Positions 1 to 5,411 of a DNA stretch of 11,759 nucleotides are shown here, piece by piece. Each line of letters opens with the position of its first letter. The stretch's first letter is position 1. The notes beneath the pieces are model-generated. The model had not been told where the DNA came from. It searched no databases and saw nothing but the letters and a program-made list of their open reading frames with translations. The translations under genes and the position numbers were made by a program. The stretch is taken from assembly GCA_002069025.1 (NCBI GenBank), contig MWBK01000123.1, positions 1 through 11,759 of the forward strand. Direction: 5' to 3'. This DNA is from Bacteroidetes bacterium ADurb.Bin302. GTDB lineage: Bacteria; Bacteroidota; Bacteroidia; Bacteroidales; Paludibacteraceae.

Positions 1-159
1 CTTATTGGCGAATTAGTCGCAAGTATTGGAAACAAGATTTATTCTGCCGGTTTGCACAGAATAGATTTCGATGCAAGCAATTTAGCAAGCGGAGTGTATA
101 ATATTGTATTGAGTTCTGGAAGCAAGAAAGTAACATCGTTTATGATTGTGGACAAGTAG
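1..159 (+). CDS. 3' end of a T9SS-secreted protein (type A C-terminal sorting domain), partial
   Basis: The frame is open from base 1 and ends at TAG (157-159), giving 52 residues; the main body of the protein lies left of the window. The visible part has the usual layout of a type A T9SS sorting domain: a polar loop, a G-L-H-R-I-D-F strand, the hallmark L-A-S-G-V-Y-N near residues 28-34, a short strand, then K-K-V-T-S-F-M-I-V-D-K at the C-terminus. In this family the domain directs a Sec-exported protein through the outer membrane and is usually cleaved by PorU; PorV, whose gene lies at the other end of the window, carries such substrates. The cargo domain cannot be seen, so its function (adhesin, protease, glycoside hydrolase and so on) is unknown. 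The class is confident; the identity is not. Confidence 0.85.
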   Translation, partial: LIGELVASIGNKIYSAGLHRIDFDASNLASGVYNIVLSSGSKKVTSFMIVDK

Positions 160-160
160 T

Positions 161-223
161 TAATGATTAATGATTATTGGTAGAAGAAAAAATTCTAATG
201 ACTAATGGCCAGTAACTAAAGAC
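161..223. repeat. Degenerate heptamer repeat run (TAATGAY type)
   Basis: Immediately after the stop of the sorting-domain gene are TAATGAT (161-167), TAATGAT (168-174) and TATTGGT (175-181). After a 14-nt A-rich spacer come TAATGAC (196-202), TAATGGC (203-209), CAGTAAC (210-216) and TAAAGAC (217-223), all in strict 7-nt register within each block. The period is visible directly. The function is unknown; this could be decayed simple-sequence DNA. Every register contains frequent stop codons, so it is not coding. Confidence 0.55.
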
Positions 224-246
224 TTAATTACCATAAACCTAAAACA

Positions 247-275
247 CTCCTTCCCAAGTTTAACTTGGGAAGGAG
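247..275. repeat. Perfect short palindrome, copy 1
   Basis: CTCCTTCCCAAGTT (247-260) is followed after one base by its exact reverse complement AACTTGGGAAGGAG (262-275). As RNA it would form a 13-bp stem with a 3-nt loop. There is no T-run after either arm, so it does not look like a standard intrinsic terminator. The right arm recurs exactly at 548-561, and a degenerate version sits at 393-417, so it behaves like a small dispersed palindromic (REP-like) element. Confidence 0.75.
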
Positions 276-279
276 ATGG

Positions 280-312
280 AAAAGAATCTCCTTTATGATT
301 GTGGGTAAATAG
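280..312 (+). pseudogene. Echo of a T9SS sorting-domain C-terminus
   Basis: Read in the frame ending at TAG 310-312, this gives K-R-I-S-F-M-I-V-G-K-stop, very like the end of the gene at 1-159 (V-T-S-F-M-I-V-D-K-stop). The 13 bases TTTATGATTGTGG are identical at 139-151 and 292-304. Upstream in the same frame there is no recognisable sorting domain, because palindrome copy 1 lies there. I infer a remnant of a duplicated 3' end or of a second, deleted T9SS gene. The match is short, so chance cannot be excluded. Confidence 0.4.
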
Positions 313-339
313 CTATCGGTAAGACCTCCGTAGCTGTTG

Positions 340-376
340 AAAAGTCCGGCACCGCAAGGTGCTGGACTTTTCGTTT
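340..376 (+). terminator. Strong intrinsic terminator hairpin
   Basis: AAAAGTCCGGCACC (340-353) pairs with GGTGCTGGACTTTT (358-371) over 14 bp with a single G-U pair, closed by a GCAA (GNRA) tetraloop at 354-357 and followed by TTTTCGTTT. It is placed to end the rightward transcript of the T9SS gene at 1-159. Because the stem starts with AAAA, it could also act for leftward transcription coming from the PAP2/prfA side. Confidence 0.8.
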
Positions 377-392
377 AATAGAGTTTATTTTT

Positions 393-417
393 CTTCCCAA
401 TTTGAATTTGCGATGAG
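393..417. repeat. Degenerate palindrome, copy 2
   Basis: CTTCCCAA at 393-400 is identical to the left arm of copy 1. The rest (TTTGAATTTGCGATGAG) follows copy 1 with several substitutions that break the right arm. It is probably a decayed member of the same repeat; on its own it would not be recognised. Confidence 0.4.
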
Positions 418-431
418 AAAATCTTCTGAAC

Positions 432-490
432 TATGATTTATTTAATTCTTTTGATTAAGATGGTTTTCTTTCTTAATCATACAAATCATA
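432..490. repeat. Nested inverted repeat
   Basis: The outer arms are TATGATTT (432-439) and AAATCATA (483-490). The inner arms are TGATTAAGA (452-460) and TCTTAATCA (471-479), separated by a 10-nt loop. Both pairs are perfect and share one centre, so the whole 59-bp unit could fold as one interrupted hairpin. Without a T-run it is a poor terminator. It resembles the AT-rich dispersed palindromes common between Bacteroidota genes, but copy number cannot be judged here. Confidence 0.55.
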
Positions 491-532
491 AAAATAACAG
501 TTCAAAGACAAAATCAGCTGTCAGATACTATT

Positions 533-561
533 CTCCTTCTGAAGTTGAACTTGGGAAGGAG
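533..561. repeat. Imperfect palindrome, copy 3
   Basis: The right arm AACTTGGGAAGGAG (548-561) is identical to that of copy 1 (262-275). The left side has diverged, but CTCCTTC (533-539) still pairs with GAAGGAG (555-561) and AAGTT (542-546) with AACTT (548-552), so a hairpin is retained with a small internal mismatch. It is a second member of the same repeat, 286 nt from copy 1 in the same orientation. Confidence 0.6.
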
Positions 562-612
562 GTTAAGAAGAATTCTTTATTTAACATTCTGAAAGTTTAT
601 GAAATCAATCAA

Positions 613-1098
613 CTATTTCACCAACTTCACTTTCTTTAAAACAAATAAAACCAAATAAGCAATTAAGCTGCCGATGATTGTACCGCAGATTATATCTATT
701 GGATAGTGCACGCCAACATACACTCTCGAAAAAGCAACCAATGCAGCTATTGAAAAGAAAAGCCACCTCATTTTTATAAAAAAGAACGAAAGAATTACAG
801 CAGCAGCAAAGTTATTTGCAGCGTGCGAAGATGCAAAGGATTTGCCACCGCCGCAGGGGACTAAAGAACGAACATACATTCCAGCTTCCTGACAGGGACG
901 GTCCCGATTCACAACCGGCTTGATTAATCTGCTGTTTATTACATCGCTTAATGTAATTGTTAAAGCTAATGCAAGGACGCAGATTCTTCCGTTTCTTCCA
1001 CCTTTCCAAAGCAACCAAATAATTAAGGCAGCATAAAGTAAAACCCAATGCTCGCCATTTGTAATAAATGGGAAAAACTTATCGAAAAGTGGATTAGT
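613..1098 (-). pseudogene. PAP2-family phosphatase, 5'-truncated remnant
   Basis: The frame read leftward from about 1098 to TAG (613-615) encodes a type 2 phosphatidic acid phosphatase, an integral membrane enzyme that removes phosphate from lipid phosphates or diphosphates (undecaprenyl-diphosphate or lipid A phosphatase type; the substrate is not resolvable). All three catalytic blocks are intact: K-P-V-V-N-R-D-R-P, F-A-S-S-H, and S-R-V-Y-V-G-V-H-Y-P-I-D. Several hydrophobic helices follow the family pattern. Homologous-looking sequence begins at T-N-P-L-F-D-K (about 1098-1078), but the expected first 20-25 residues and start codon are absent. Upstream the frame runs into prfA sequence and reaches a TGA at 1140-1138 without any ATG; the first usable start is TTG at 1014-1012, which would lose the first membrane helix. 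Probably non-functional, unless reinitiation after the prfA-stump stop at 1023-1025 makes a short product. Confidence 0.8.
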
Positions 1099-1406
1099 AA
1101 AAGTTTGATTTCTTCTTCCAAAGTGGCTATTTGTGGCTCAATTTCATCAATCTCAGCTTTAGCCATAGAACGCATTTCTTCGTCATTTTCAGTATCTAAA
1201 AGTTCTTTAGCCTCTGATAGGTTCGCCAATAATTTTTTGTATCGTTTACCTGCATTTACAATTTGCTCTAGTTCGTGATATTCTTTGTTTAATTTTACAA
1301 AGCGTTTCATATCTGCTATAACTGCAGGATCGGTAATAAAAGTCGATACCTCTTCGAACTTATGATAAAGTCCTTCTAATTTCGTTATAAGTTGATTCTC
1401 TCCCAT
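1023..1406 (-). pseudogene. prfA: Peptide chain release factor 1, truncated N-terminal fragment
   Basis: RF1 reads UAA and UAG and triggers release of the finished peptide. Residues 1-105 of this 127-codon frame match RF1 domain 1 (L-I-T-K-L-E-G-L-Y-H-K-F-E-E-V, later L-E-E-E-I-K-L-L-L-I) and stop just where RF1 normally continues with P-K-D-P and then R-A-G-T-G-G-D-E-A. From codon 106 (about 1091) the DNA is PAP2 sequence read in the wrong frame, giving 22 foreign residues before TAA at 1023-1025. The PxT stop-recognition and GGQ catalytic motifs are lost; the family is about 355-360 residues long. It starts 6 nt after the purM stop, the normal Bacteroidota neighbour, so this is the native prfA locus, cut short. 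The remaining codons show no further damage, so the event is recent or the join is an artefact. Confidence 0.85.
1089..1100 (-). other. prfA / PAP2 recombination or chimeric junction
   Basis: On the minus strand TTACTAATCCAC (1100-1089) ends the RF1 reading (L-L-I, then expected P, codon CCN) and also begins the PAP2 reading one frame over (T-N-P, ACT AAT CCA). The shared bases ACTAATCC could be the microhomology at which the two sequences were joined. I see no insertion-sequence ends, direct repeats or tRNA at the join. The exact breakpoint cannot be fixed without the two parental sequences. Confidence 0.65.
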
Positions 1407-1412
1407 ATAGAA

Positions 1413-2579
1413 TCAATATTCAAAGGTTCCGAATTCGCTACTTATTGTCAAACGAGTCTTTTTGTCAGCCTCGATGTGACCAATAATTTTAGCATCAATA
1501 CCAAATGATTTTGAAATGGTAATAACCCTTTCTGCATCAGCCGGAGATACATAAACTTCCATGCGATGCCCCATGTTAAATACCTTGTACATTTCAGACC
1601 AATCAGTTCCACTTTGTTCCTGAATTGTCTTGAAAAGAGGAGGAATAGGGAATAGATTGTCTTTAATAACATGAACATTCTCAACAAAATGTAGAACTTT
1701 TGTTTGTGCTCCACCAGAGCAATGCACCATACCATGTATTGATGGTCGCATTTCGTCCAGCATTTTTTTGATAACGGGAGCATATGTACGGGTAGGAGAT
1801 AAAACCAATTTGCCGGCATCAATAGGAGAATCTTTGACTTCGTCAGTAAGCTTTAATTTTCCTGAATATACTAATTCGGATGGTACTGCTGCATCATAAC
1901 TTTCAGGATATTTTTCTGCAAGGTATTTTGCAAATACGTCGTGTCTTGCAGATGTTAGTCCGTTACTGCCCATACCTCCATTATATTGTTTTTCGTATGT
2001 TGCTTTACCAAACGATGCCATACCAACAATTACATCTCCTGCTTTTATATTTGCGTTGTCAATCACATCGCTTCGTTTCATTCGGCAAGTTACAGTGCTG
2101 TCAACAATTATTGTTCTAACAAGATCACCAACATCTGCCGTTTCTCCGCCTGTAGCATATACGCCAACGCCCATTTCGCGTAGTTCTGCAAGTAGTTCGT
2201 CTGTGCCGTTTATTATTGCCGAAATAACTTCTCCGGGAATTAATATTTTATTTCTTCCAATGGTTGATGAAACTAAAATATTGTCAACAGCTCCAACACA
2301 AAGTAAATCATCAATATTCATAATTAAAGCATCCTGTGCAATACCTTTCCATACTGATAAATCTCCTGTTTCTTTCCAATAAAGATAGGCTAATGATGAT
2401 TTAGTACCCGCTCCATCTGCATGCATGATGTTGCAGTATTCAGCATCTCCACCGAGTATATCAGGTATAATTTTACAGAAGGCTCTGGGATAGATACCTT
2501 TGTCAATGTTTTTTATGGCGTTGTGAACGTCCTCTTTTGATGCAGACACCCCGCGCATCATATAACGTTGATTATTCAT
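1413..2579 (-). CDS. purM: Phosphoribosylformylglycinamidine cyclo-ligase (AIR synthase), Bacteroidota type
   Basis: AIR synthase performs the fifth step of purine synthesis: ATP-dependent closure of formylglycinamidine ribonucleotide to aminoimidazole ribonucleotide, in the cytosol. The 388 residues carry the PurM/PurL ATP-grasp-like pattern: H-A-D-G-A-G-T-K at 53-60, D-A-L-I-M-N-I-D-D-L around 83-92, T-G-G-E-T-A-D-V near 143-150, S-N-G-L-T-S-A-R-H-D at 205-214, H-C-S-G-G-A-Q-T-K at 286-294 and F-N-M-G-H-R-M at 334-340. It is somewhat longer than the roughly 345-residue E. coli enzyme and of the divergent form usual in Bacteroidota. The ATG lies 2 nt after the tonB stop, with no Shine-Dalgarno sequence; the stop is TGA, 6 nt before prfA. 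It is probably the penultimate gene of the pdxJ operon. Confidence 0.9.
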   Translation of the reverse strand: MNNQRYMMRGVSASKEDVHNAIKNIDKGIYPRAFCKIIPDILGGDAEYCNIMHADGAGTKSSLAYLYWKETGDLSVWKGIAQDALIMNIDDLLCVGAVDNILVSSTIGRNKILIPGEVISAIINGTDELLAELREMGVGVYATGGETADVGDLVRTIIVDSTVTCRMKRSDVIDNANIKAGDVIVGMASFGKATYEKQYNGGMGSNGLTSARHDVFAKYLAEKYPESYDAAVPSELVYSGKLKLTDEVKDSPIDAGKLVLSPTRTYAPVIKKMLDEMRPSIHGMVHCSGGAQTKVLHFVENVHVIKDNLFPIPPLFKTIQEQSGTDWSEMYKVFNMGHRMEVYVSPADAERVITISKSFGIDAKIIGHIEADKKTRLTISSEFGTFEY

Positions 2580-2581
2580 GT

Positions 2582-3439
2582 CTAATTTAATTTGTACCTA
2601 TAAGTTATAGTTCCTGATTGTACGGTTGAACCGGATATCCCATTGAATGTTGCACGCATTGCAGCTATTTCTGCTTCTTTTCGCATAGATGCATCACCAA
2701 TTGTTGTACCTAGTGCACCGGATTTTGCACTTATTACTTTGCCGGAAGGATCAACTTCAATTGAAACAACGATTATTCCTTCTTCATTTTTGTCGTATTT
2801 AGGTTCCGGAATTTTTCCTGACAGACTACGACCATTAAGATTGTAACTATGTCCACTACCGGTACCTCCGCCAACACGATTTTTAGAATTTACGTCTCCA
2901 AAAGGATTACCTTGATTGCCGGCACCACCCGTTATACCTTCGCCGGTTGCGTTAGTATCAGTACCTTTACCTCCTTTGCCGAAAGCACTTTTTGCTGCAC
3001 TAGCAGCTTTAGCACGCTTTGCTTCCTCTATTTTGCGTTTCTCTTCTTCTTGGCGTTTTTGCTCAGCCAATAAGCGTTGACGTTCTAATTCTTGCTTTTT
3101 AGCTTCTTCAATTTTCTTTTTAGCTTCTTTTAGCTCTAGTGATTCCTCTATATTTTGAGTTTGTAATTCGCTTTTAGAAGAATTATTGATTAATGGAGGA
3201 TTTGTTGCATCAGGAATATCTTCAAGTTGGTCTTCGATTGCACTTTGTGGTGCAGGCTCAAATAAACCTTCTCCTGTGTCGCTTGTTCCATAATTTACGG
3301 TCAGACCTTCCTCTTCTTGCGGCAAATAAATTTTTATGCCGCAAAATAGTATAGCCAACAGCAAAAGAGCATGAACGGCTATTGTCCCAATAATACCGGC
3401 AAATTTACTGTCTTTGTCTTTCCAATTGTTTTTTTTCAT
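2582..3439 (-). CDS. tonB: TonB/TolA-family energy transducer
   Basis: This periplasm-spanning protein transmits inner-membrane proton-motive force, harvested by ExbB-ExbD, to outer-membrane receptors. The 285 residues fall into clear parts: a charged cytosolic start, one membrane segment at about 14-36 containing His23 (equivalent to the functional His of TonB), an acidic linker, a long K/E/R/Q/A-rich helical or coiled-coil stretch at about 98-150, a glycine-rich hinge at 154-197, and a C-terminal TonB-like domain from about 208 (P-E-P-K-Y) to 285 ending in T-I-T-Y-R-Y-K-L-N. The charged coil is more like TolA than the proline-rich E. coli TonB, so the exact system (TonB or Tol) is open. The start overlaps the exbD stop by 4 nt (ATGA); the stop is TAG. 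Confidence 0.85.
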   Translation of the reverse strand: MKKNNWKDKDSKFAGIIGTIAVHALLLLAILFCGIKIYLPQEEEGLTVNYGTSDTGEGLFEPAPQSAIEDQLEDIPDATNPPLINNSSKSELQTQNIEESLELKEAKKKIEEAKKQELERQRLLAEQKRQEEEKRKIEEAKRAKAASAAKSAFGKGGKGTDTNATGEGITGGAGNQGNPFGDVNSKNRVGGGTGSGHSYNLNGRSLSGKIPEPKYDKNEEGIIVVSIEVDPSGKVISAKSGALGTTIGDASMRKEAEIAAMRATFNGISGSTVQSGTITYRYKLN

Positions 3440-3852
3440 GATTCCTTAACAGGTCTAGTTGCGATAACAAGTTTAAATTTGTTTTTATTTGCTATGTTAA
3501 GTACACGAACAATCTCGCGATAAGGAACAGACTCATCTGCATATAGAGCAACATACATTTCAGGTTCAGCAGCAACTACAGATTGTAGAAATGGTTCAAT
3601 TTCTTCAAATGTTACTTGGCGTTCTTGTTGTTTGCCTTCTGCTACGTAAAAATTTATATTCTCGTCAATATATATTCTAGTAATAGGTTTTGCCGCTGCT
3701 TGACTGCTACTTTGCGGAAGTAGCAATTTTATAGCACTTGGAGTAACAACTGTTGATGTTATCATAAAAAATATCAGCAACAAAAACACCAAGTCCGTCA
3801 TAGAGGACATGCTAAAAGACGCATTAATCTTGTTTCTTTTTTTTAGAGCCAT
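3436..3852 (-). CDS. exbD: Biopolymer transport protein ExbD/TolR
   Basis: ExbD (TolR) is the single-span partner of ExbB and carries the protonatable Asp in the proton channel. The 138 residues show a short basic N-terminus, then S-M-T-D-L-V-F-L-L-L-I-F-F-M with Asp20 at the start of the membrane helix (about 18-36), matching Asp25 of E. coli ExbD. A periplasmic domain follows (about 45-135) with the usual alternating pattern and Y-R-E-I-V-R-V-L around 111-118. The length is typical for the family. It lies 6 nt after exbB and overlaps tonB by 4 nt, implying translational coupling and balanced synthesis. Confidence 0.92.
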   Translation of the reverse strand: MALKKRNKINASFSMSSMTDLVFLLLIFFMITSTVVTPSAIKLLLPQSSSQAAAKPITRIYIDENINFYVAEGKQQERQVTFEEIEPFLQSVVAAEPEMYVALYADESVPYREIVRVLNIANKNKFKLVIATRPVKES

Positions 3853-3858
3853 GGCTGA

Positions 3859-4581
3859 CTATTTAATTGGTTCATTCAATAAATCCATAAATTCCATGGT
3901 GCTTAATTCCATCTTTTGTACTACAGAATCTAATTTTGATACTAGATAGTTATATGCAAAATATGCAGTAATACCCACAATTAATCCGGCTACAGTTGTA
4001 ATCATGGCAGTATAAATACCATTTGATAAAACTGTAATATCAATGTTATTTCCTGCATTAGCCATATCAAAGAATGCTTGTACCATACCTATTACAGTTC
4101 CTAAGAATCCAAGCATGGGAGCACCACCGGCTATAGTAGCTAACATCGAAAATCCGCGTTCTAATTTGTTAGTTTCAATATTACCAACATTTTCGATTGC
4201 TATAAGTACATCATTCATTGGTTTACCTATACGTGAAATTCCTTTTTCAATCATTCTTGATGCAGGAGTATTAACTTGTTGGCATAATTTTGTAGCAGAA
4301 TCGACTTTGCCTTCTGTTATATAGTCTTTGATGCGATCCATAAATGATTTATCTCTTTTAGATGCCTTGTGAATTACAACTAGACGTTCAATAAAAATAT
4401 AAACAGCTATAATAGAAAGAATTAGCAAAGGTATCATAATTATAGGACCACCTTTTTTTGCCATTTCAAAGTAATTCATTTCAATCACTTCCGGCGTCGT
4501 AGTTACAACTGTTTGCATAGTGCTGTCAACTGCAGACTCTGCTGCCAATGGAATTTGCAAAAGGATATTCAAAAAGTTCAT
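3859..4581 (-). CDS. exbB: MotA/TolQ/ExbB proton channel family protein
   Basis: ExbB forms the pentameric inner-membrane channel that, with ExbD, converts proton flow into motion of TonB. In 240 residues there is an N-terminal hydrophobic/periplasmic extension (1-40), membrane helix 1 at about 46-66, a cytoplasmic loop at 67-143, helix 2 at 144-168 with the signature G-F-L-G-T-V-I-G-M-V-Q-A-F (158-170), and helix 3 at about 188-212 with T-A-M-I-T-T-V-A-G-L-I-V-G-I. Conserved Thr and Gly residues of the proton path are present. It starts 3 nt after the pdxJ stop, stops at TAG, and is followed by exbD after 6 nt, so it is firmly part of that operon. Confidence 0.92.
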   Translation of the reverse strand: MNFLNILLQIPLAAESAVDSTMQTVVTTTPEVIEMNYFEMAKKGGPIIMIPLLILSIIAVYIFIERLVVIHKASKRDKSFMDRIKDYITEGKVDSATKLCQQVNTPASRMIEKGISRIGKPMNDVLIAIENVGNIETNKLERGFSMLATIAGGAPMLGFLGTVIGMVQAFFDMANAGNNIDITVLSNGIYTAMITTVAGLIVGITAYFAYNYLVSKLDSVVQKMELSTMEFMDLLNEPIK

Positions 4582-4584
4582 AAT

Positions 4585-5301
4585 TTAGAAGGTTAATTGT
4601 TGTCTGTATTTTTGTATTGTTGATTCTAATCCGAAATATAAGGCATCAGATATTAATGCATGGCCTATTGATACCTCGTCAAGGAAAGGAACATTTTGGG
4701 CGAAATACTTCAGATTTACCAAACTAAGATCATGCCCGGCATTTACTCCAAGCTTGCATTTATGAGCAAAAGCAGCTGCTTCTGCAAAAGGTTTTACCGC
4801 TTGAAATTTGTCGACTAAAAATTGTTCAGCGTAAGGTTCTGTGTATAATTCAATGCGATCGGTTCCTGTTTTTGCAGCATATTCTATGTTCTTTAGATCT
4901 GTGTCTGTAAAAATTGAAACCCTGATTCCTTTACTATGAAATATTTTGACCGTTTCTTCCAAAAATTGAAGGTGTTTAACAGTGTCCCATCCGGCATTTG
5001 AAGTAAGCGCTTCAGGTGGATCCGGAACCAAAGTAACCTGAGTAGGGACAACTTCCAATACCAAATCAATAAATGATTGTTGAGGATATCCTTCAATATT
5101 GAATTCTGTAGTAACTAATTTCTTTAATTCGCGCACATCCGAGTAGCGTATATGACGTTCATCAGGTCGTGGATGAACCGTTATGCCTTGTGCGCCAAAC
5201 TTCTCACAATCAATTGCTACTTGCTCAACATTAGGAGTATTACCGCCTCGTGCATTACGTATCGTTGCAACCTTATTTATATTTACGCTAAGTTTTGTCA
5301 T
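4585..5301 (-). CDS. pdxJ: Pyridoxine 5'-phosphate synthase
   Basis: PdxJ closes the pyridine ring of vitamin B6 in the DXP-dependent pathway, condensing 1-deoxyxylulose 5-phosphate with 3-amino-2-oxopropyl phosphate. The 238-residue length fits the TIM-barrel family. Visible motifs are [17 protein letters not shown] at the start, [11 protein letters not shown] (His43, Arg45), F-N-I-E-G (Glu70), V-N-A-G-H-D-L (His190) and [10 protein letters not shown] (211-220); these match the catalytic His45, Glu72 and His193 of E. coli. It is the first gene of the leftward operon, divergent from nadK over a 110-nt intergenic region with promoter-like boxes. Confidence 0.95.
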   Translation of the reverse strand: MTKLSVNINKVATIRNARGGNTPNVEQVAIDCEKFGAQGITVHPRPDERHIRYSDVRELKKLVTTEFNIEGYPQQSFIDLVLEVVPTQVTLVPDPPEALTSNAGWDTVKHLQFLEETVKIFHSKGIRVSIFTDTDLKNIEYAAKTGTDRIELYTEPYAEQFLVDKFQAVKPFAEAAAFAHKCKLGVNAGHDLSLVNLKYFAQNVPFLDEVSIGHALISDALYFGLESTIQKYRQQLTF

Positions 5302-5321
5302 TATAATTCAGTAAAAATTAC

Positions 5322-5358
5322 TTACTTTGTAAGTCCGTTTATAAAAGACGTACAAAGT
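5322..5358 (+). promoter_or_regulatory. Inverted repeat with mirror-image -7-like boxes; possible nadK promoter or operator
   Basis: ACTTTGTAAGTC (5324-5335) pairs with GACGTACAAAGT (5347-5358): 8 outer base pairs, one mismatch, then 3 inner pairs around an 11-nt AT-rich centre. The left arm on the plus strand includes TTACTTTG (5322-5329), one base off TAnnTTTG and aimed at nadK; the right arm holds the pdxJ-facing box. The arrangement suits two overlapping divergent promoters or a dimeric regulator site. The function is inferred. Confidence 0.35.
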
Positions 5359-5360
5359 TA
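5353..5360 (-). promoter_or_regulatory. Candidate Bacteroidota -7 box for the pdxJ operon
   Basis: On the minus strand TAACTTTG (5360-5353) exactly fits the Bacteroidota primary-sigma -7 consensus TAnnTTTG. Transcription would start near 5346, leaving a leader of about 45 nt before the pdxJ ATG at 5301. I do not see a good TTTG -33 box at the expected 19-21 nt spacing, so this rests on the -7 element alone. Confidence 0.45.
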
Positions 5361-5411
5361 ATTATTTATTATTGTTTCACCTTGTTTCAATGTATAAAGT
5401 TTTCCACAATT

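Larger units (their letters stand above)
160..612. other. Repeat-rich intergenic stretch without a convincing gene
   Basis: These 453 bases separate the rightward T9SS gene from the leftward PAP2 remnant. I see no credible coding sequence. The stretch holds a heptamer-like repeat run, three versions of a short palindrome sharing AACTTGGGAAGGAG or its left arm, a nested inverted repeat, a short echo of a sorting-domain end and one strong terminator hairpin; each is listed separately. The only sizeable open frame (433-639) runs through these repeats and overlaps the 3' end of the PAP2 frame, so I do not call it a gene. Confidence 0.7.

Noticed and set aside
247..561. CRISPR-like repeats in the intergenic stretch
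   Set aside because: Only three unequal, decaying palindromes with irregular spacing (146 and 140 nt), no uniform spacers and no cas genes.
433..639. Open frame of 68 codons in the left intergenic region
   Set aside because: It begins inside a nested inverted repeat, runs through palindrome copy 3 and overlaps the end of the PAP2 frame; its composition is not protein-like and no family is recognisable.
1089..1100. Insertion-sequence or integrase scar at the prfA/PAP2 join
   Set aside because: No terminal inverted repeats, target-site duplication, transposase remnant or tRNA end is visible around the join.
1048..1278. Plus-strand open frames opposite prfA, purM, tonB, exbB and pheT
   Set aside because: They lie antisense to strongly conserved genes and show serine/isoleucine-rich shadow translations without any family motif.
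1023..1406. Programmed frameshift joining prfA to the next frame, as in prfB
   Set aside because: The downstream frame encodes a PAP2 phosphatase, not the rest of a release factor, and the fragment is RF1-like; the prfB frameshift occurs near codon 25 with a UGA.
1023..2584. Loss of RF1 with UAG reassigned to an amino acid
   Set aside because: tonB, exbB and ispF end in TAG exactly at the family C-termini, so UAG behaves as a stop here.
5382..5411. Upstream ATG of nadK adding 10 residues
   Set aside because: NAD kinases of this group start at M-R-V-A-V-F-G; the extra residues are unlike the family and fall in the promoter-proximal region.
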